Translations under genes and position numbers: made by a program | Assembly (NCBI RefSeq): GCF_038069765.1 | Contig: NZ_JBBPFS010000003.1 | Coordinates: 186,001-250,000, forward strand | Source: Arthrobacter_B sp038069765 | Lineage (GTDB): Bacteria; Actinomycetota; Actinomycetes; Actinomycetales; Micrococcaceae | DNA: 64,000 bases | Reading direction: 5' to 3' | The notes under the pieces: generated by a model | The model's database searches: none | The model's input: the letters and a program-made list of their open reading frames with translations, nothing else | What the model was told of the DNA's origin: nothing | Part shown: positions 17,800-27,466 of the stretch, one piece after another | Numbering within the stretch: position 1 is the first letter of the stretch | Layout: every line of letters starts with the position of its first letter

Positions 17800-18874
17800 C
17801 GGCCTTGGTCCTTTTGAGACCTAGTTCCCCGATAATTCTGTTGACAATGGAGGCCGCATGTTCTGCTGTAAATCGCTCCAACCATGGTGAGACGGTGAAT
17901 GGCGGAACCGCAATAGCCTGACGAATCGCGTCACAGTAATCCGCGGTGTGATCTCCGGCAGCCAGGGCGCCGGTGACCCCGGGCAAAATCGCGTCCGCGA
18001 CCCCGAGTGCCCTTGAGGACGACACTGAGGGCAGTCCAATTGCGGCCGCCTCAACCAACACATTCCCAAAACCTTCAACCATCGAGGGTAGAACAAGGAC
18101 CCCGTCGGACGGACACGAAGCGCTCCAGTCTGCACGCCATCCATGAAAAATGGTTGGTACCCCTAACCGCTCAGCCTCAAGCCGCAGGCTCTTCTCGAGA
18201 GGACCAGCGCCAAAGAACTCAACCCGAACGGTTGGAATGTTGCTCTCGTTCATCAACGTTGCGGCGCAATAAAGCAAAGTCTCTGGCTTTTTCTGCCCTA
18301 CAAGGCGGCCTGCATAAATGAGGGCGAGGGAGTCCTTAGTACTCCTCCTCGCGGAGCCTACCCCAGATAACGAATCTAGGACAGGATTAGGCACGACCCA
18401 TAACTTCTGACGCTCAATATTGTATTTTGACTTCGCCTCTGCACCGACAGCATGTGATACGGCGATGACAGCATCTGCCGCGCGATATAGAAAACGGGCA
18501 AGCAACGTTTCAGCGACAAAAGACAGACCATGCGTTTTCACCATGCCAGCTTCTAAAGAATGAAGGCTAATCACTGTCTTTACTTTTTTACCTGAAGCTA
18601 GGACAGCTAACAATGAGAGCACATTCCAGTGAGGCATAAGGGAGACCACAACGTCATACTTTTGGCTCCTGATGAGCGTTCGCAGTTTCCAGATCCGGCG
18701 CCCGAACGAACCGGCTTCTAGTCGAACACAGTCCTGAACGTCGACCGACGGCGGCTCGTGCGTAACAACAACGTCGACCGAATGCCCGTGAGAGCGCAAT
18801 CCCTCGGCCCATGTCGTCCCTACACGCTCTGCTCCCCCACCCGAAAGACGATTGAGGAGTACTGCCACTTTCAC
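17792..18874 (-). CDS. Glycosyltransferase, GT4 family
   Basis: A 360-residue cytoplasmic GT-B enzyme that adds a sugar from a nucleotide donor to the growing lipid-linked repeat unit. It opens with KVAVLLNRLSGGGAERV, the glycine-rich acceptor loop of GT4 enzymes. The C-terminal domain shows LALIYAGRLVGQKKPETLL, FFGAGPLEKSL and the donor-binding E-x7-E motif in VEGFGNVLVEAAAIGLPSVSS. Start is GTG at 18874, two bases after the stop of the epimerase gene. It sits in an operon with epimerase, WecG-like transferase, another GT4 and the flippase. Donor and acceptor cannot be told from sequence. Confidence 0.87.
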   Translation of the reverse strand: MKVAVLLNRLSGGGAERVGTTWAEGLRSHGHSVDVVVTHEPPSVDVQDCVRLEAGSFGRRIWKLRTLIRSQKYDVVVSLMPHWNVLSLLAVLASGKKVKTVISLHSLEAGMVKTHGLSFVAETLLARFLYRAADAVIAVSHAVGAEAKSKYNIERQKLWVVPNPVLDSLSGVGSARRSTKDSLALIYAGRLVGQKKPETLLYCAATLMNESNIPTVRVEFFGAGPLEKSLRLEAERLGVPTIFHGWRADWSASCPSDGVLVLPSMVEGFGNVLVEAAAIGLPSVSSSRALGVADAILPGVTGALAAGDHTADYCDAIRQAIAVPPFTVSPWLERFTAEHAASIVNRIIGELGLKRTKADV

Positions 18875-18876
18875 TG

Positions 18877-19875
18877 CTATACGACCTGGTTCATGCGTGC
18901 GCTTGTGCTGCTGTCACCTGAAAGCGGTAGATTCTTGAAGCTAGCCATAGCCCATTGATAGTGCGAGTCTAGACCATCTCTGAGGCTGATTTTCGGCGAC
19001 CACCCGAGCTCCTCCTGAATTTTAGAAGTAGCACCCCCGGTCCTAAACACGTCGCCGGCTACTACTTGTTCATGGCGAACTTTTAGAGCCTTACCTGAGA
19101 TTTCTCGAAGCATAGTCAGGACCTCCAGCACGGACACGCTGCTACCACCAGCAACGTTGTATACAGTTCCTGGCGTTTGTTCGCCTTCGGCAGCCATAAT
19201 GTTCGCAGCAACGATGTCCGAGACATAAGTGAAATCGCGGATCTGCTCACCATCGCCATAGATGACAATTTCTTCATCCAACACGGCTGCCCTGACGAAG
19301 CGGGTAAAGGCCATATCTGGTCGCTGTCCTGGTCCATAAACTGTGAAATACCTAAGCGAAACGGTGGGCACACCGAAATTTGATGCATACAAGGAGCAGA
19401 GATGTTCCGCTGCTAGTTTTGTTACCCCGTACGGGCTTCTAGGTTTCGTCGCAGAATACTCCGTGGTCGGAAAACCCTCGGCTTCTCCGTAGACGGAGGA
19501 AGACGATGCGTAAACTAGTTTCTTAACTGTTGGCGTGACTTTGCAGGCCTCTAGGAGGCGCTGGGTCGCGCCGATGTTGGCTTCAATATATGTTCCAAAA
19601 TCATCGCCCCAGGATTTCCGGACGCCTGGTTGTCCCGCTTGGTGGAAAATATAAATGGCATCGCTAATCAGAGATTGTATATCGAGGGAATTCAAATCTC
19701 CCTCGACGAACTCGAAGTTAGGATGATTTAGCTTTTCTAAATTGCTGTACTTCAAAGCGGCGTCATAATAATCACTGATAGAATCTATCCCGCGCACCTG
19801 GTACCCGCGCTCCAAGAGTTCGCGAGCCAGCGTGCTCCCAATAAAGCCAGCTACTCCGGTAACTACTGCGATCAT
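18877..19875 (-). CDS. NAD-dependent sugar nucleotide epimerase/dehydratase
   Basis: Extended short-chain dehydrogenase of 332 residues, most like UDP-glucose/UDP-glucuronate 4-epimerases. The Rossmann motif is VVTGVAGFIGS (residues 4-14). The catalytic part has YASSSSVYGE and SPYGVTKLAAEH (Y-x3-K). Further signatures are LRYFTVYGPGQRPDMA and YGDGEQIRDFTYVSDIV. The ATG at 19875 was chosen because it overlaps the stop of the WecG-like gene as ATGA and follows GGGGAAGC; a GTG at 19890 gives five more residues. With the UDP-glucose dehydrogenase at 28470, a UDP-glucuronate to UDP-galacturonate step is a plausible role; this is an inference, not a substrate assignment. Confidence 0.87.
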   Translation of the reverse strand: MIAVVTGVAGFIGSTLARELLERGYQVRGIDSISDYYDAALKYSNLEKLNHPNFEFVEGDLNSLDIQSLISDAIYIFHQAGQPGVRKSWGDDFGTYIEANIGATQRLLEACKVTPTVKKLVYASSSSVYGEAEGFPTTEYSATKPRSPYGVTKLAAEHLCSLYASNFGVPTVSLRYFTVYGPGQRPDMAFTRFVRAAVLDEEIVIYGDGEQIRDFTYVSDIVAANIMAAEGEQTPGTVYNVAGGSSVSVLEVLTMLREISGKALKVRHEQVVAGDVFRTGGATSKIQEELGWSPKISLRDGLDSHYQWAMASFKNLPLSGDSSTSARMNQVV

Positions 19876-20657
19876 TTTAGCTTCCCCCACATCGACTTAA
19901 TAATTACAAAGAAAAACGCTGAGCCCTTCACTAGATACCTGCGCCATAACCGGCGCGGTTCTTGGACAAGCCTCCAAGTCCATTCCAAGCCCATCCTTTG
20001 CATCAATAGCGGTGCTCGACTTTTAGCACCAGCTGCAAAATCAACGGCCGCCCCCGCACCAACGTAAATGCCGTCGGGCAGGTTGTCCATGTTTTCAACG
20101 ACCCACTCTTCCTGTTTTGGAGAGCCGAGACAGACGAACGAAATGTCCGGACGATAATAATGTAGTTGCTCTCTAACGATGCCTGAGTTCTCGTTTTTAA
20201 CATTATTCGTGTGGGGAAAGGGAATATGTTCGACGTGGCTTCCAGGGTAGAGGGTCCTCAAATTGCGTGCCGCTCCCTCTCCAACGTAATCAGATCCCCC
20301 TATTATGGCAATCCGCCATTTCTCCTCTCGGGACCAATCCGCTGCCTGTGGAAGTAGATCAGCACCCGTTATGCGCTCGGTGTTGCGGCCGCCCAAGGCT
20401 CGGACTAGGGATTGCAGCGGCTTCCCATCAACCAACCTGAGCGAGGCTAGGTTGTAGGCCTCAGAAAGACCCTTTGATTTGCCGAAGTCTATTATCTGGT
20501 CCGTGTTGGTAGTTACTATCAGGTGGACTCCCCCAGAGGAGAGCAAAGCCCCAACACGTTCCTTCAACTCATCTAAGTCTCCGGAGAAAAAATCTAGTCC
20601 ATCCAGCGAGGCTACGCCTTCTACGACTCTTATGGTCGGTACGCCGGTTGTGGTCAT
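19872..20657 (-). CDS. WecG/TagA/CpsF family glycosyltransferase
   Basis: GT26 enzyme of 261 residues that typically adds N-acetylmannosamine(uronate) as the second sugar on a lipid carrier. Motifs: HLIVTTNTDQIIDFG early on (the T-x-N-x-D type segment that carries the essential Asp/Asn), VDGKPLQSLVRALGG, ERITGADLLP, and SFVCLGSPKQEEWV, the clearest family signature. The C-terminal basic, amphipathic region (ending FFFVIIKSMWGKLK) probably contacts the membrane, as in TagA. The ATG at 20657 overlaps the stop of the preceding gene as ATGA; a GTG at 20666 would add three residues. Its product fits as an early transferase of the first EPS cluster. Confidence 0.9.
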   Translation of the reverse strand: MTTTGVPTIRVVEGVASLDGLDFFSGDLDELKERVGALLSSGGVHLIVTTNTDQIIDFGKSKGLSEAYNLASLRLVDGKPLQSLVRALGGRNTERITGADLLPQAADWSREEKWRIAIIGGSDYVGEGAARNLRTLYPGSHVEHIPFPHTNNVKNENSGIVREQLHYYRPDISFVCLGSPKQEEWVVENMDNLPDGIYVGAGAAVDFAAGAKSRAPLLMQRMGLEWTWRLVQEPRRLWRRYLVKGSAFFFVIIKSMWGKLK

Positions 20658-21949
20658 ATCTGGCACCCAGTACCCGAGTCCTTATCAAAGAGTTCCTCGA
20701 CAACAACTGGAGCGCTAAGGTGCGCCACAGTCTGTACCGACGACTCCGTTGACAGATGGAGAGCAGCGGAGAGCTTGTCAGCCATGTCCGACGCAGACCT
20801 CGAGGTGACAAATCCGTTTACGCCTGGCTCAATAAGGCTCCCAGTGTCAGATCCCTCTGTGACGACAGACGGCAGCCCGGAGGCCAACGCTTCGACGAGT
20901 ACTCGGGGGTATCCTTCGTACCCCGGGTGTGAAGTCATCAGAAATAGTCGGCTCTCCCCCATAACCCTAGATGTTTCACTCTGAGAGAGTCGCCCACGGA
21001 GTTTTACCCTGCTACGGACTTGAATGGGCAGGCTTTCGACTAGAGCCTTTACTTTTGGGGCTTGGGTACCCGCGCCAACCATATGTAATTCGTAGCCTTG
21101 GTTCTCAGCCTGTGTCAAGAACTCCGCGAACGCATGAATTGCAAGAATTGGATCCTTGGGCACTTCCAAGCGCCCAACCCAACAGATTTGAGCCCTCCGA
21201 ACAGTAGCGGGTTCAAGAAAACCAGGATCGAACCACGTGGGTGAAAAGAGGGCACGGGGGTTCCAGTTCAGGACCTGCCGGGCATACTCAGGGTTGAACA
21301 CACGAACATCCACTGCCCGCCTGGCAACGAACGACTCTAACGCCTCATGCAACCAAGCGGAGTATCTCCATAATGAATCCGATGTTTTGCCCGTGAGACC
21401 GGATTTCTGCGTGTGAATAAAGTATATCAAGGGTGCTTTAAAGAAGAGTAGAAGACATAGCCCGACGTCCATTCTATGGGCCTGATTCGCTACCACGTGA
21501 GGCATTCTTTTACGGAATCTAAGAAGTCCCGCTATCAATCTAAGTGAATGTGGAATCTTTCGACGCTGATCTCCGGGATCAAGTCGTACTACTGGCATGA
21601 ATAGGATTTCGCGTCCACCGAACGTGTAGGTCTCCCACCTACCTAGCTCACGCTCAGGAGGGCCTTCCCCGGTGTCCACCCCCACCACTGCAACCCTTTG
21701 GTCGGCAGGGGCATACTTGCACAAGCCTCTGATGCACGTGTCAATACCACCAGGCGAAGGACGAGCTGCGTCGAATTGGTGAACAATAAGCCGCGCGATT
21801 TTAATTGATTCGAGATCCAACGTTGTCCTTGCCATAGGTTTTGAGACGTGACCTGCACCAGCTAAGGGCGCTTTGCTTTCACCAAAGACAGCTGAGACGC
21901 CCCGGTGATCAATTGAATTGTAACGCCTTCTGCGAGTAAGAGTATCCAC
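20654..21949 (-). CDS. Glycosyltransferase, GT4 family
   Basis: GT-B fold enzyme, first gene of the minus-strand EPS operon. The conserved protein begins near IARLIVHQFDAARPSPGGID, and the C-terminal donor domain shows ICWVGRLEVPKDPILAI, HMVGAGTQAPKV and the E-x7-E motif in GYEGYPRVLVEALASGLPSVVTEG. The start is uncertain: GTG at 21949 gives 431 residues with a poorly ordered N-terminus, while ATG at 21835 gives 393 and fits the family better, but neither has a good ribosome site. The stop overlaps the start of the WecG-like gene. The sugar specificity is not readable. Confidence 0.84.
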   Translation of the reverse strand: MDTLTRRRRYNSIDHRGVSAVFGESKAPLAGAGHVSKPMARTTLDLESIKIARLIVHQFDAARPSPGGIDTCIRGLCKYAPADQRVAVVGVDTGEGPPERELGRWETYTFGGREILFMPVVRLDPGDQRRKIPHSLRLIAGLLRFRKRMPHVVANQAHRMDVGLCLLLFFKAPLIYFIHTQKSGLTGKTSDSLWRYSAWLHEALESFVARRAVDVRVFNPEYARQVLNWNPRALFSPTWFDPGFLEPATVRRAQICWVGRLEVPKDPILAIHAFAEFLTQAENQGYELHMVGAGTQAPKVKALVESLPIQVRSRVKLRGRLSQSETSRVMGESRLFLMTSHPGYEGYPRVLVEALASGLPSVVTEGSDTGSLIEPGVNGFVTSRSASDMADKLSAALHLSTESSVQTVAHLSAPVVVEELFDKDSGTGCQI

Positions 21950-22563
21950 ACAGGCTGCGACGGCTGACGGCCGGACTAGTGGTTTTCAGAAACCATAAGG
22001 GTGGCGCTCTGGTCGTCATTCAGCACCAGCCTTGGGCTATCCTGCTCAGCTAAGCGCCGTGCGTCATATGTGTCGGTTGCCCGCGGACGCTCTCATCCAG
22101 GGCACGCGCTCAGCGACGAAACTGCTCGTACAGCTTCCGAGATTTCCAGCCAGCACCCCCCGCTTGCCGGTAGGATCACGCCAGCACCTGGCCTCAGGCC
22201 GAACTTCCACTGATTGGCCCAAAGTTTCACACCTCTCGCGATGAGCCCAAGGCGCTCTGTGACTCCACGCCGGCTACCTATGAGCCTCAATGATTCTACT
22301 TCTTCAATTGCACGAGACGTTTCAAATTATTCGAACAACACGTGGGGTTACACGATCCCATGGCCCTCAGCCGCCCTGCTTCAATCCGTACAGCCTTCGA
22401 TTCCAGATCTGGCTTATCAGACAGTACAGTTAGGCATCAGGCAGTACGAACCAGGTATCAGGATCGACGTTTCGGACCGAAAGACGTCGCCACGACGTCT
22501 CCTGCAATCGAGGCTTTCAAACTATGGTTCTTTCATATACGTCATAACTAGAAGGGGTCCGAG
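21950..22563. other. Long divergent intergenic region of the first EPS cluster
   Basis: About 614 bases between the minus-strand glycosyltransferase operon and the plus-strand BY-kinase operon. No ORF in it has protein-like character. It contains a set of three short direct repeats at 22416-22467 (listed separately). AGAAGGGG at 22551-22558 is the ribosome site for the TTG at 22564, and the A/T-rich stretch around 22530-22550 is a plausible promoter area. A small RNA cannot be excluded. Confidence 0.5.
22416..22467 (+). repeat. Three direct repeats spaced 20-21 bases, upstream of BY-kinase operon
   Basis: ATCAGACAGTAC at 22416, ATCAGGCAGTAC at 22436 and a partial copy ATCAGGATCGAC at 22457. 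The starts are 20 and 21 bases apart, about two helical turns, so bound proteins would lie on one face of the DNA. They end about 96 bases before the start of the kinase gene, a suitable place for an activator site. No such repeat was seen ahead of the second EPS cluster's kinase. Confidence 0.45.
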
Positions 22564-24024
22564 TTGGATTTCCGCGATGTCCTAAAAGTCCTAAACCGAA
22601 ATCGGCTCCTTATCCTCGCCAGTATCCTATTTGGAGTTTTAGCCGCTGCCTGCGCGTCGCTTCTGACCACTCCAACTTATACGGCAAGCACTCGGCTTTT
22701 TGTTGCCATTCAAAATACCGGCACTGTGTCCGAACTGCAGCAAGGAAACACTTTTAGCCAGGCTCGGGTTCAATCTTACGTTGAAACCGCACGTACTCCT
22801 TTAGTATTGCAGCCTGTCATTGACGAGCTTGGATTGGATGCCACGCCCCTTTCGTTGGCCGAGCAAGTATCCGCGACGGCCGACCTGAACACCGTCCTGA
22901 TCACGCTCTCGGCGAAAAGTAGTTCTCCAGTTGAAGCCGCGGCTATTGCCCAGGCCATGACATCTAGCCTCATTGATGCGGTTGACGATCTAGAGGGTTC
23001 TGCGAACGCGCCCGGGACTTCACCCGTCAAACTTTCCGTAGTTACTCCAGCGTCAGCACCTACAACACCGTCCGGACCAAACATCAAAGTATTTGTAGCT
23101 GCCGGGTTGGTGGTTGGTCTTATGGTCGGCATGGGCATTTCGCTCCTCAAGCTGATTCTCGATTCAAGAATCCGTCGAATTGATGACGTTCTGCAGGTAA
23201 CCGATGTTCCAATGCTTGGTGGCATCGCGTACGACAAAGATGCTGAAAAAAAGCCCCTTCTAACGCAAGTTCCACCTCAAAGTGCACGTGCGGAATCGTT
23301 TCGTCAAATAAGGACGAACTTCCAGTTTGTCAGTGTGGAGAGTAAATCTAACAGCATGCTGGTAACCTCTTCATTGCCCGGCGAAGGAAAGAGCACAACC
23401 GCAACCAATTTGGCTATCGCCATGGCTCAGGCGGGCCAACGTGTTGCTCTGGTCGATGCCGACCTACGTCGCCCCATGGTTGCCAGTTACTTGGGACTGG
23501 AAGGTAATGCGGGGCTAACGACGGTTTTGGTTGGAGGAGCTAGGGTCGAAGACCTACTTCAGCCGTGGGGGGAAGGCGAACTCCATGTTCTAACTTCTGG
23601 TCAAATCCCACCTAATCCCAGTGAATTATTAGGCTCTCAAGCAATGTCTGCGCTCGTCAGTCGCCTTGAGGATACATTCGATGTCGTCGTCATCGATGCT
23701 CCCCCCCTAATTCCCGTCACGGATGCAACAGTGCTATCCCAGCGAGTTGGAGGAGTAGTGCTGGTCATCGGAGCAGCTAAGGTCAAAGTTCAGGACCTCG
23801 AGAAGTCTCTCGGTGCCTTGAGGCTCGTGCAGGCGAACCTTCTGGGTGTAATCACAAACAGACTCCCCAACAAGGGACCAGATGCCTACGAGCACAACTA
23901 CTATTCGTACGAAGCCGAATCAAAGGCGAAATCGGGACGCAGGACTCGGAATCAGAGTAATAATAAACCCTTCGACGGCGCGCATCTCAGGTCACCTGGA
24001 CGTTCGAAAACATACTCTGATTGA
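22564..24024 (+). CDS. Polysaccharide co-polymerase/BY-type tyrosine kinase (Wzc-like)
   Basis: Fusion of a Wzz-type membrane domain and a bacterial tyrosine kinase; it sets EPS chain length and is controlled by cycles of tyrosine phosphorylation. Membrane helices lie near 14-33 and 174-198. The cytoplasmic kinase has Walker A SSLPGEGKST (269-278), Walker A' VALVDADLRRP (294-304) and Walker B VVVIDAPP (374-381). The tail carries a tyrosine cluster, AYEHNYYSYE (Tyr442, 446, 447, 449), the usual autophosphorylation site. Start is TTG with AGAAGGGG upstream. It heads an operon with the initiating sugar transferase and a DUF4012 protein. The phosphatase at 4414 is a possible antagonist. Confidence 0.93.
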   Translation: MDFRDVLKVLNRNRLLILASILFGVLAAACASLLTTPTYTASTRLFVAIQNTGTVSELQQGNTFSQARVQSYVETARTPLVLQPVIDELGLDATPLSLAEQVSATADLNTVLITLSAKSSSPVEAAAIAQAMTSSLIDAVDDLEGSANAPGTSPVKLSVVTPASAPTTPSGPNIKVFVAAGLVVGLMVGMGISLLKLILDSRIRRIDDVLQVTDVPMLGGIAYDKDAEKKPLLTQVPPQSARAESFRQIRTNFQFVSVESKSNSMLVTSSLPGEGKSTTATNLAIAMAQAGQRVALVDADLRRPMVASYLGLEGNAGLTTVLVGGARVEDLLQPWGEGELHVLTSGQIPPNPSELLGSQAMSALVSRLEDTFDVVVIDAPPLIPVTDATVLSQRVGGVVLVIGAAKVKVQDLEKSLGALRLVQANLLGVITNRLPNKGPDAYEHNYYSYEAESKAKSGRRTRNQSNNKPFDGAHLRSPGRSKTYSD

Positions 24025-24102
24025 AATCCAGTTGATTTTGGAGTTAACAGTAACCAATAGACGAAGTACTAGGACCATTAACAATTAAACTATGGGGGAA
24101 TA

Positions 24103-25548
24103 GTGCAGGAATCTCTGGTGGCAGACTGGAGTAGATACTACGTTCGCCTAATAGCGTGGCTAGATGGGGTCGTTGTACTCTGGGCCATGGCGGGCGCGTT
24201 AATCCTTAGATTTGGAACTACCAGGGGTTACGAACTAGTCACAACAGACGGTGAGCGCTATATAGCTGTAACTTTAATTCTTTCTGCCGCTTGGTGGGCC
24301 ATGCTGGGGTTTTCGGGAAGCCGTGACACAACGCTCTTGGGCTATGGAATCGAGGAATACAAGCGCGTTCTAAGCTCGTCTTTTTGGTTGTTTGGCTTAG
24401 TGGCGACGGTCTCCTACGCACTGCAGTTAGACATAGCACGTGGCTATGTTGCACTAGCGCTTCCCGCTGGAGTGTTGTCACTACTTATCTCCCGCGCCCT
24501 TGTCCGAAGCCACTTACGCACTCAACGGAAGTCCGGTGGCAGCAGTTCAACTGTATTGATTATTGGCGGGGCCTATGGCGTGGAACATCTAGCTCGCGCC
24601 TTATTCAGCCAGCCGATGGCCGGTTATCTGCCGGTAGCTACATACGTGCCAGAGGCTACTCCTGGGACTGCAGTAAACGCCAATCTGAAGCTGCCGAATC
24701 TGGGCCACATCCCGACCGTGGAAGCAATCACTGCAGCTATTCGCGAAGTCCGGCCCAACGCCGTTGCACTTTCAAGCGGTGTTCCACTGCCGCCGAGAGT
24801 CATCCGGGAATTGGGTTGGGCTCTAGCCGAGATGAAAGTGAAGATGATCATGGCCCCCGCACTGACCGACATCGCGGGACCACGAATACACACCCAACCC
24901 GTCGCAGGGCTTCCACTCATTCACGTTTCTACACCGAACCTAGGCGCCGGACAGAGATTCATAAAGCGCGCCTTCGATTCCTTCGGCGCCGTTGCACTAT
25001 TGCTTTTACTATCTCCGGTCATGCTCATTGTTGCTCTTATTGTGCGCGGGGACTCCCCTGGCCCCGTTATATTCAAACAATCACGTGTCGGGGCCGAAGG
25101 TCAGCTGTTTGACATGTACAAATTTCGATCGATGGTTGTCGACGCAGAAGCCAGATTGGAGGAACTCCAATCGCAGAGTGAGGGAAATGGCGTCCTATTT
25201 AAGTTAAGATCGGATCCGCGTATAACTCGGGCGGGAAAATTCTTGAGACGCTTCAGTCTGGACGAATTGCCGCAGTTATTCAATGTCCTGAACGGTACTA
25301 TGAGCCTGGTAGGCCCCCGCCCTCCACTCCCGTCCGAAGTGGAGCTTTACCAGAGCCATGTGCATCGGCGACTCATGGTGCGCCCAGGCCTAACCGGGCT
25401 GTGGCAGGTTAGCGGTCGTTCCCTACTTTCGTGGGACGATACCGTCAGACTTGATCTGTACTACGTCGAAAACTGGTCGGTGGCCGGCGATATCGCGATT
25501 CTACTCAAGACATTCCGGGCTGTGATCGCGCGTCACGGCGCTTACTAA
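24103..25548 (+). CDS. Undecaprenyl-phosphate sugar phosphotransferase (WbaP/CpsE type)
   Basis: Membrane enzyme of 481 residues that starts EPS repeat-unit synthesis by moving a sugar-1-phosphate to undecaprenyl phosphate. The N-terminal half has four membrane helices and a CoA-binding-like domain (VLIIGGAYGVEHLARAL). The C-terminal polyprenyl glycosylphosphotransferase domain (about 290-481) starts with KRAFDSFGAVALL and shows SPGPVIFKQSRVG, MYKFRSMVVDAE, RRFSLDELPQLFNVL, MSLVGPRPPLPSEV and RPGLTGLWQVSGRS. GTG start behind GGGGGA. It is the paralogue of the enzyme at 53906, including the same HTQPVAGLPLIHV-like segment. It commits the first EPS cluster to its own lipid-linked intermediate. 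Confidence 0.93.
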   Translation: MQESLVADWSRYYVRLIAWLDGVVVLWAMAGALILRFGTTRGYELVTTDGERYIAVTLILSAAWWAMLGFSGSRDTTLLGYGIEEYKRVLSSSFWLFGLVATVSYALQLDIARGYVALALPAGVLSLLISRALVRSHLRTQRKSGGSSSTVLIIGGAYGVEHLARALFSQPMAGYLPVATYVPEATPGTAVNANLKLPNLGHIPTVEAITAAIREVRPNAVALSSGVPLPPRVIRELGWALAEMKVKMIMAPALTDIAGPRIHTQPVAGLPLIHVSTPNLGAGQRFIKRAFDSFGAVALLLLLSPVMLIVALIVRGDSPGPVIFKQSRVGAEGQLFDMYKFRSMVVDAEARLEELQSQSEGNGVLFKLRSDPRITRAGKFLRRFSLDELPQLFNVLNGTMSLVGPRPPLPSEVELYQSHVHRRLMVRPGLTGLWQVSGRSLLSWDDTVRLDLYYVENWSVAGDIAILLKTFRAVIARHGAY

Positions 25549-25588
25549 GATCGCCATCCGCTCCGCTCCCTGCTTCTGAAGGCTTGAA

Positions 25589-27466
25589 ATGACTCCCACA
25601 GACGAAGGCCACAGGCCAACCCGAGCCTCCGGAGCGGGCAAGAGCCACAACAGCTATTCCAAGCGAGGCCGCCGATACGTCGGCAGGATCAGCTTGGGAG
25701 TGCTCGGATTGGCTATAGCGGCGTTAGCTCTCGGTGTTCTGTTAGCCCACCAGGTGTCCTCTGTCCGAACCCAACTTGAAGACGCCGTGGATTTGGTGCC
25801 GCAACTGAGCGTAGAACTGAAAGATGGAAACCACCAAGCAGCTAAGGTGACCTTCCAAGCGATGCAGGAACGGACGTCGGCTGCTCGCACGACCACTGGC
25901 GCACCGCTCTGGAAAGCTGCTTCAGTTCTCCCTGTCTATGGGGCAAATTTCCACGCTGTACGTGAAGTGGCAGTCTCAGCCGATGATATTGCCATCCGAG
26001 CCGCAGCTCCCCTGTTAGACAGGTACGACTCGCTTAATTGGCAAACACTCTCCCCCACAGACGGACGAGTTGATTTCACGCAGTTGCAGGAGGCGGCGCC
26101 CGATATTTCGAGCGCCGCGACCACGGTACGCCTGTCGCACCAAAGAATGTCTTCCATCGACCTGTCCCGTCTCCTTCCAGAACTTGCAACACCAGTAGGT
26201 GTGGCAACAGAGCAGCTAAAGGATCTCAGCGCCCTCCTGGACACAGCGGCCTCCACAGCGCAGCTCCTCCCTGCGATGCTTGGCTCAGAGGGACCACGGG
26301 ATTATCTCGTTCTGGTTCAAAATAGCTCAGAAGCGCGAGCTACAGGGGGAATCCCAGGAGCGTTGGCCATTCTGCACACCGATAACGGCCAGATCAGCCT
26401 CGGTAAGCAAACCAGTGCTGTCGCATTAGGTGCGTTTCATCCAATGCTCGATGTCGACGCCGAACAAGTAGCGATATATACAGGTCGTCTCGGGACGCAG
26501 ATGCAGAACGTGAATTTGACGCCGGACTTTCCAACTGCAGCTCAAACCGCAAAACAAATGTGGGAACATCGCCACCCCGGTCAAATTATAGACGGCGTAC
26601 TTGCCCTAGATCCAGTGGTGTTGGCACATTTATTGGACGCCACTGGTCCGGTAGAACTGACCGATACCCGCGTTCTGAACATGATCCAAAACACGGGCCT
26701 TCCTTCGTCGCTTACAAAAGACAACGTAATCCCCACTCTTTTGTCCAATGTTTACCGTGAGATAGAGAACCCAGAGATACAGGATGCCTATTTCGCTGCG
26801 GTGGCTAGTCTCGTATTCTCAGCATTCACGGACGGAGAAGGAGACGGCGCCCGACTGATCAAAGCCTTGGTAATCAGCAGCGATGAGAGCCGTCTGCGCC
26901 TATGGTCCAGTCATTCCAACGAGCAGAGCATCGTTGCTTCCACCCCTCTCCATGGTTCTGTCACAGGTCCAGCGAACGGCGGGGCCGCCTTTGGTGCCTA
27001 TTTCAATGATGGGACCGGTGCCAAAATGGACTACTACGCCAGACGCTCGATCGAACTTCTGCAGCACTGTCAATCTGGAGATTACGGCGAGTACACAGTT
27101 CGACTTTCCGTCACCAACATGGTCCAAGACAAAGATGTGGTTACCCTTCCAGCATACGTCACGGGAAACGGCGCCTTTGGAGTGGCCCCTGGCAGGATCC
27201 GCACCAATTACGTTGTGTATGGCCCTGCTCAATCATTTGTGGAGACGGCAACAGTAAACGGCGAACCCGTGAGCGTTGGTTCTGGAAAACACGGCCAGAG
27301 GCCAGTCGGGTCAGTTCAAATGGAAGTCGGCCCAAACGAGACTGCAGTTCTCGACATAACTTTTTCTCACGTGGTTCAGGGTTCAGACCCACGAGTTCAA
27401 GTTACGCCCACAATCCAATCGCCTCTAGAAATGGTCCGGCCATTCGATCGCTTCAGCTGCAACTGA
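25589..27466 (+). CDS. DUF4012 domain protein, membrane-anchored
   Basis: A 625-residue protein with one N-terminal membrane helix (about 35-56) and a large extracytoplasmic part. The segment YLVLVQNSSEARATGGIPGALAIL is the signature of the DUF4012 family, found in many actinobacterial EPS loci; its biochemical role is not known. Further family-like parts are LTPDFPTAAQTAKQMWEHR and VDGVLALDP-like text. The overall order PVLLAHLLDATGPVELTD resembles the LytR-CpsA-Psr-associated setting but has no LCP catalytic arginines that I can identify. It is the last gene in the operon after the kinase and sugar transferase, and the lower-GC segment ends with it. Confidence 0.82.
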   Translation: MTPTDEGHRPTRASGAGKSHNSYSKRGRRYVGRISLGVLGLAIAALALGVLLAHQVSSVRTQLEDAVDLVPQLSVELKDGNHQAAKVTFQAMQERTSAARTTTGAPLWKAASVLPVYGANFHAVREVAVSADDIAIRAAAPLLDRYDSLNWQTLSPTDGRVDFTQLQEAAPDISSAATTVRLSHQRMSSIDLSRLLPELATPVGVATEQLKDLSALLDTAASTAQLLPAMLGSEGPRDYLVLVQNSSEARATGGIPGALAILHTDNGQISLGKQTSAVALGAFHPMLDVDAEQVAIYTGRLGTQMQNVNLTPDFPTAAQTAKQMWEHRHPGQIIDGVLALDPVVLAHLLDATGPVELTDTRVLNMIQNTGLPSSLTKDNVIPTLLSNVYREIENPEIQDAYFAAVASLVFSAFTDGEGDGARLIKALVISSDESRLRLWSSHSNEQSIVASTPLHGSVTGPANGGAAFGAYFNDGTGAKMDYYARRSIELLQHCQSGDYGEYTVRLSVTNMVQDKDVVTLPAYVTGNGAFGVAPGRIRTNYVVYGPAQSFVETATVNGEPVSVGSGKHGQRPVGSVQMEVGPNETAVLDITFSHVVQGSDPRVQVTPTIQSPLEMVRPFDRFSCN

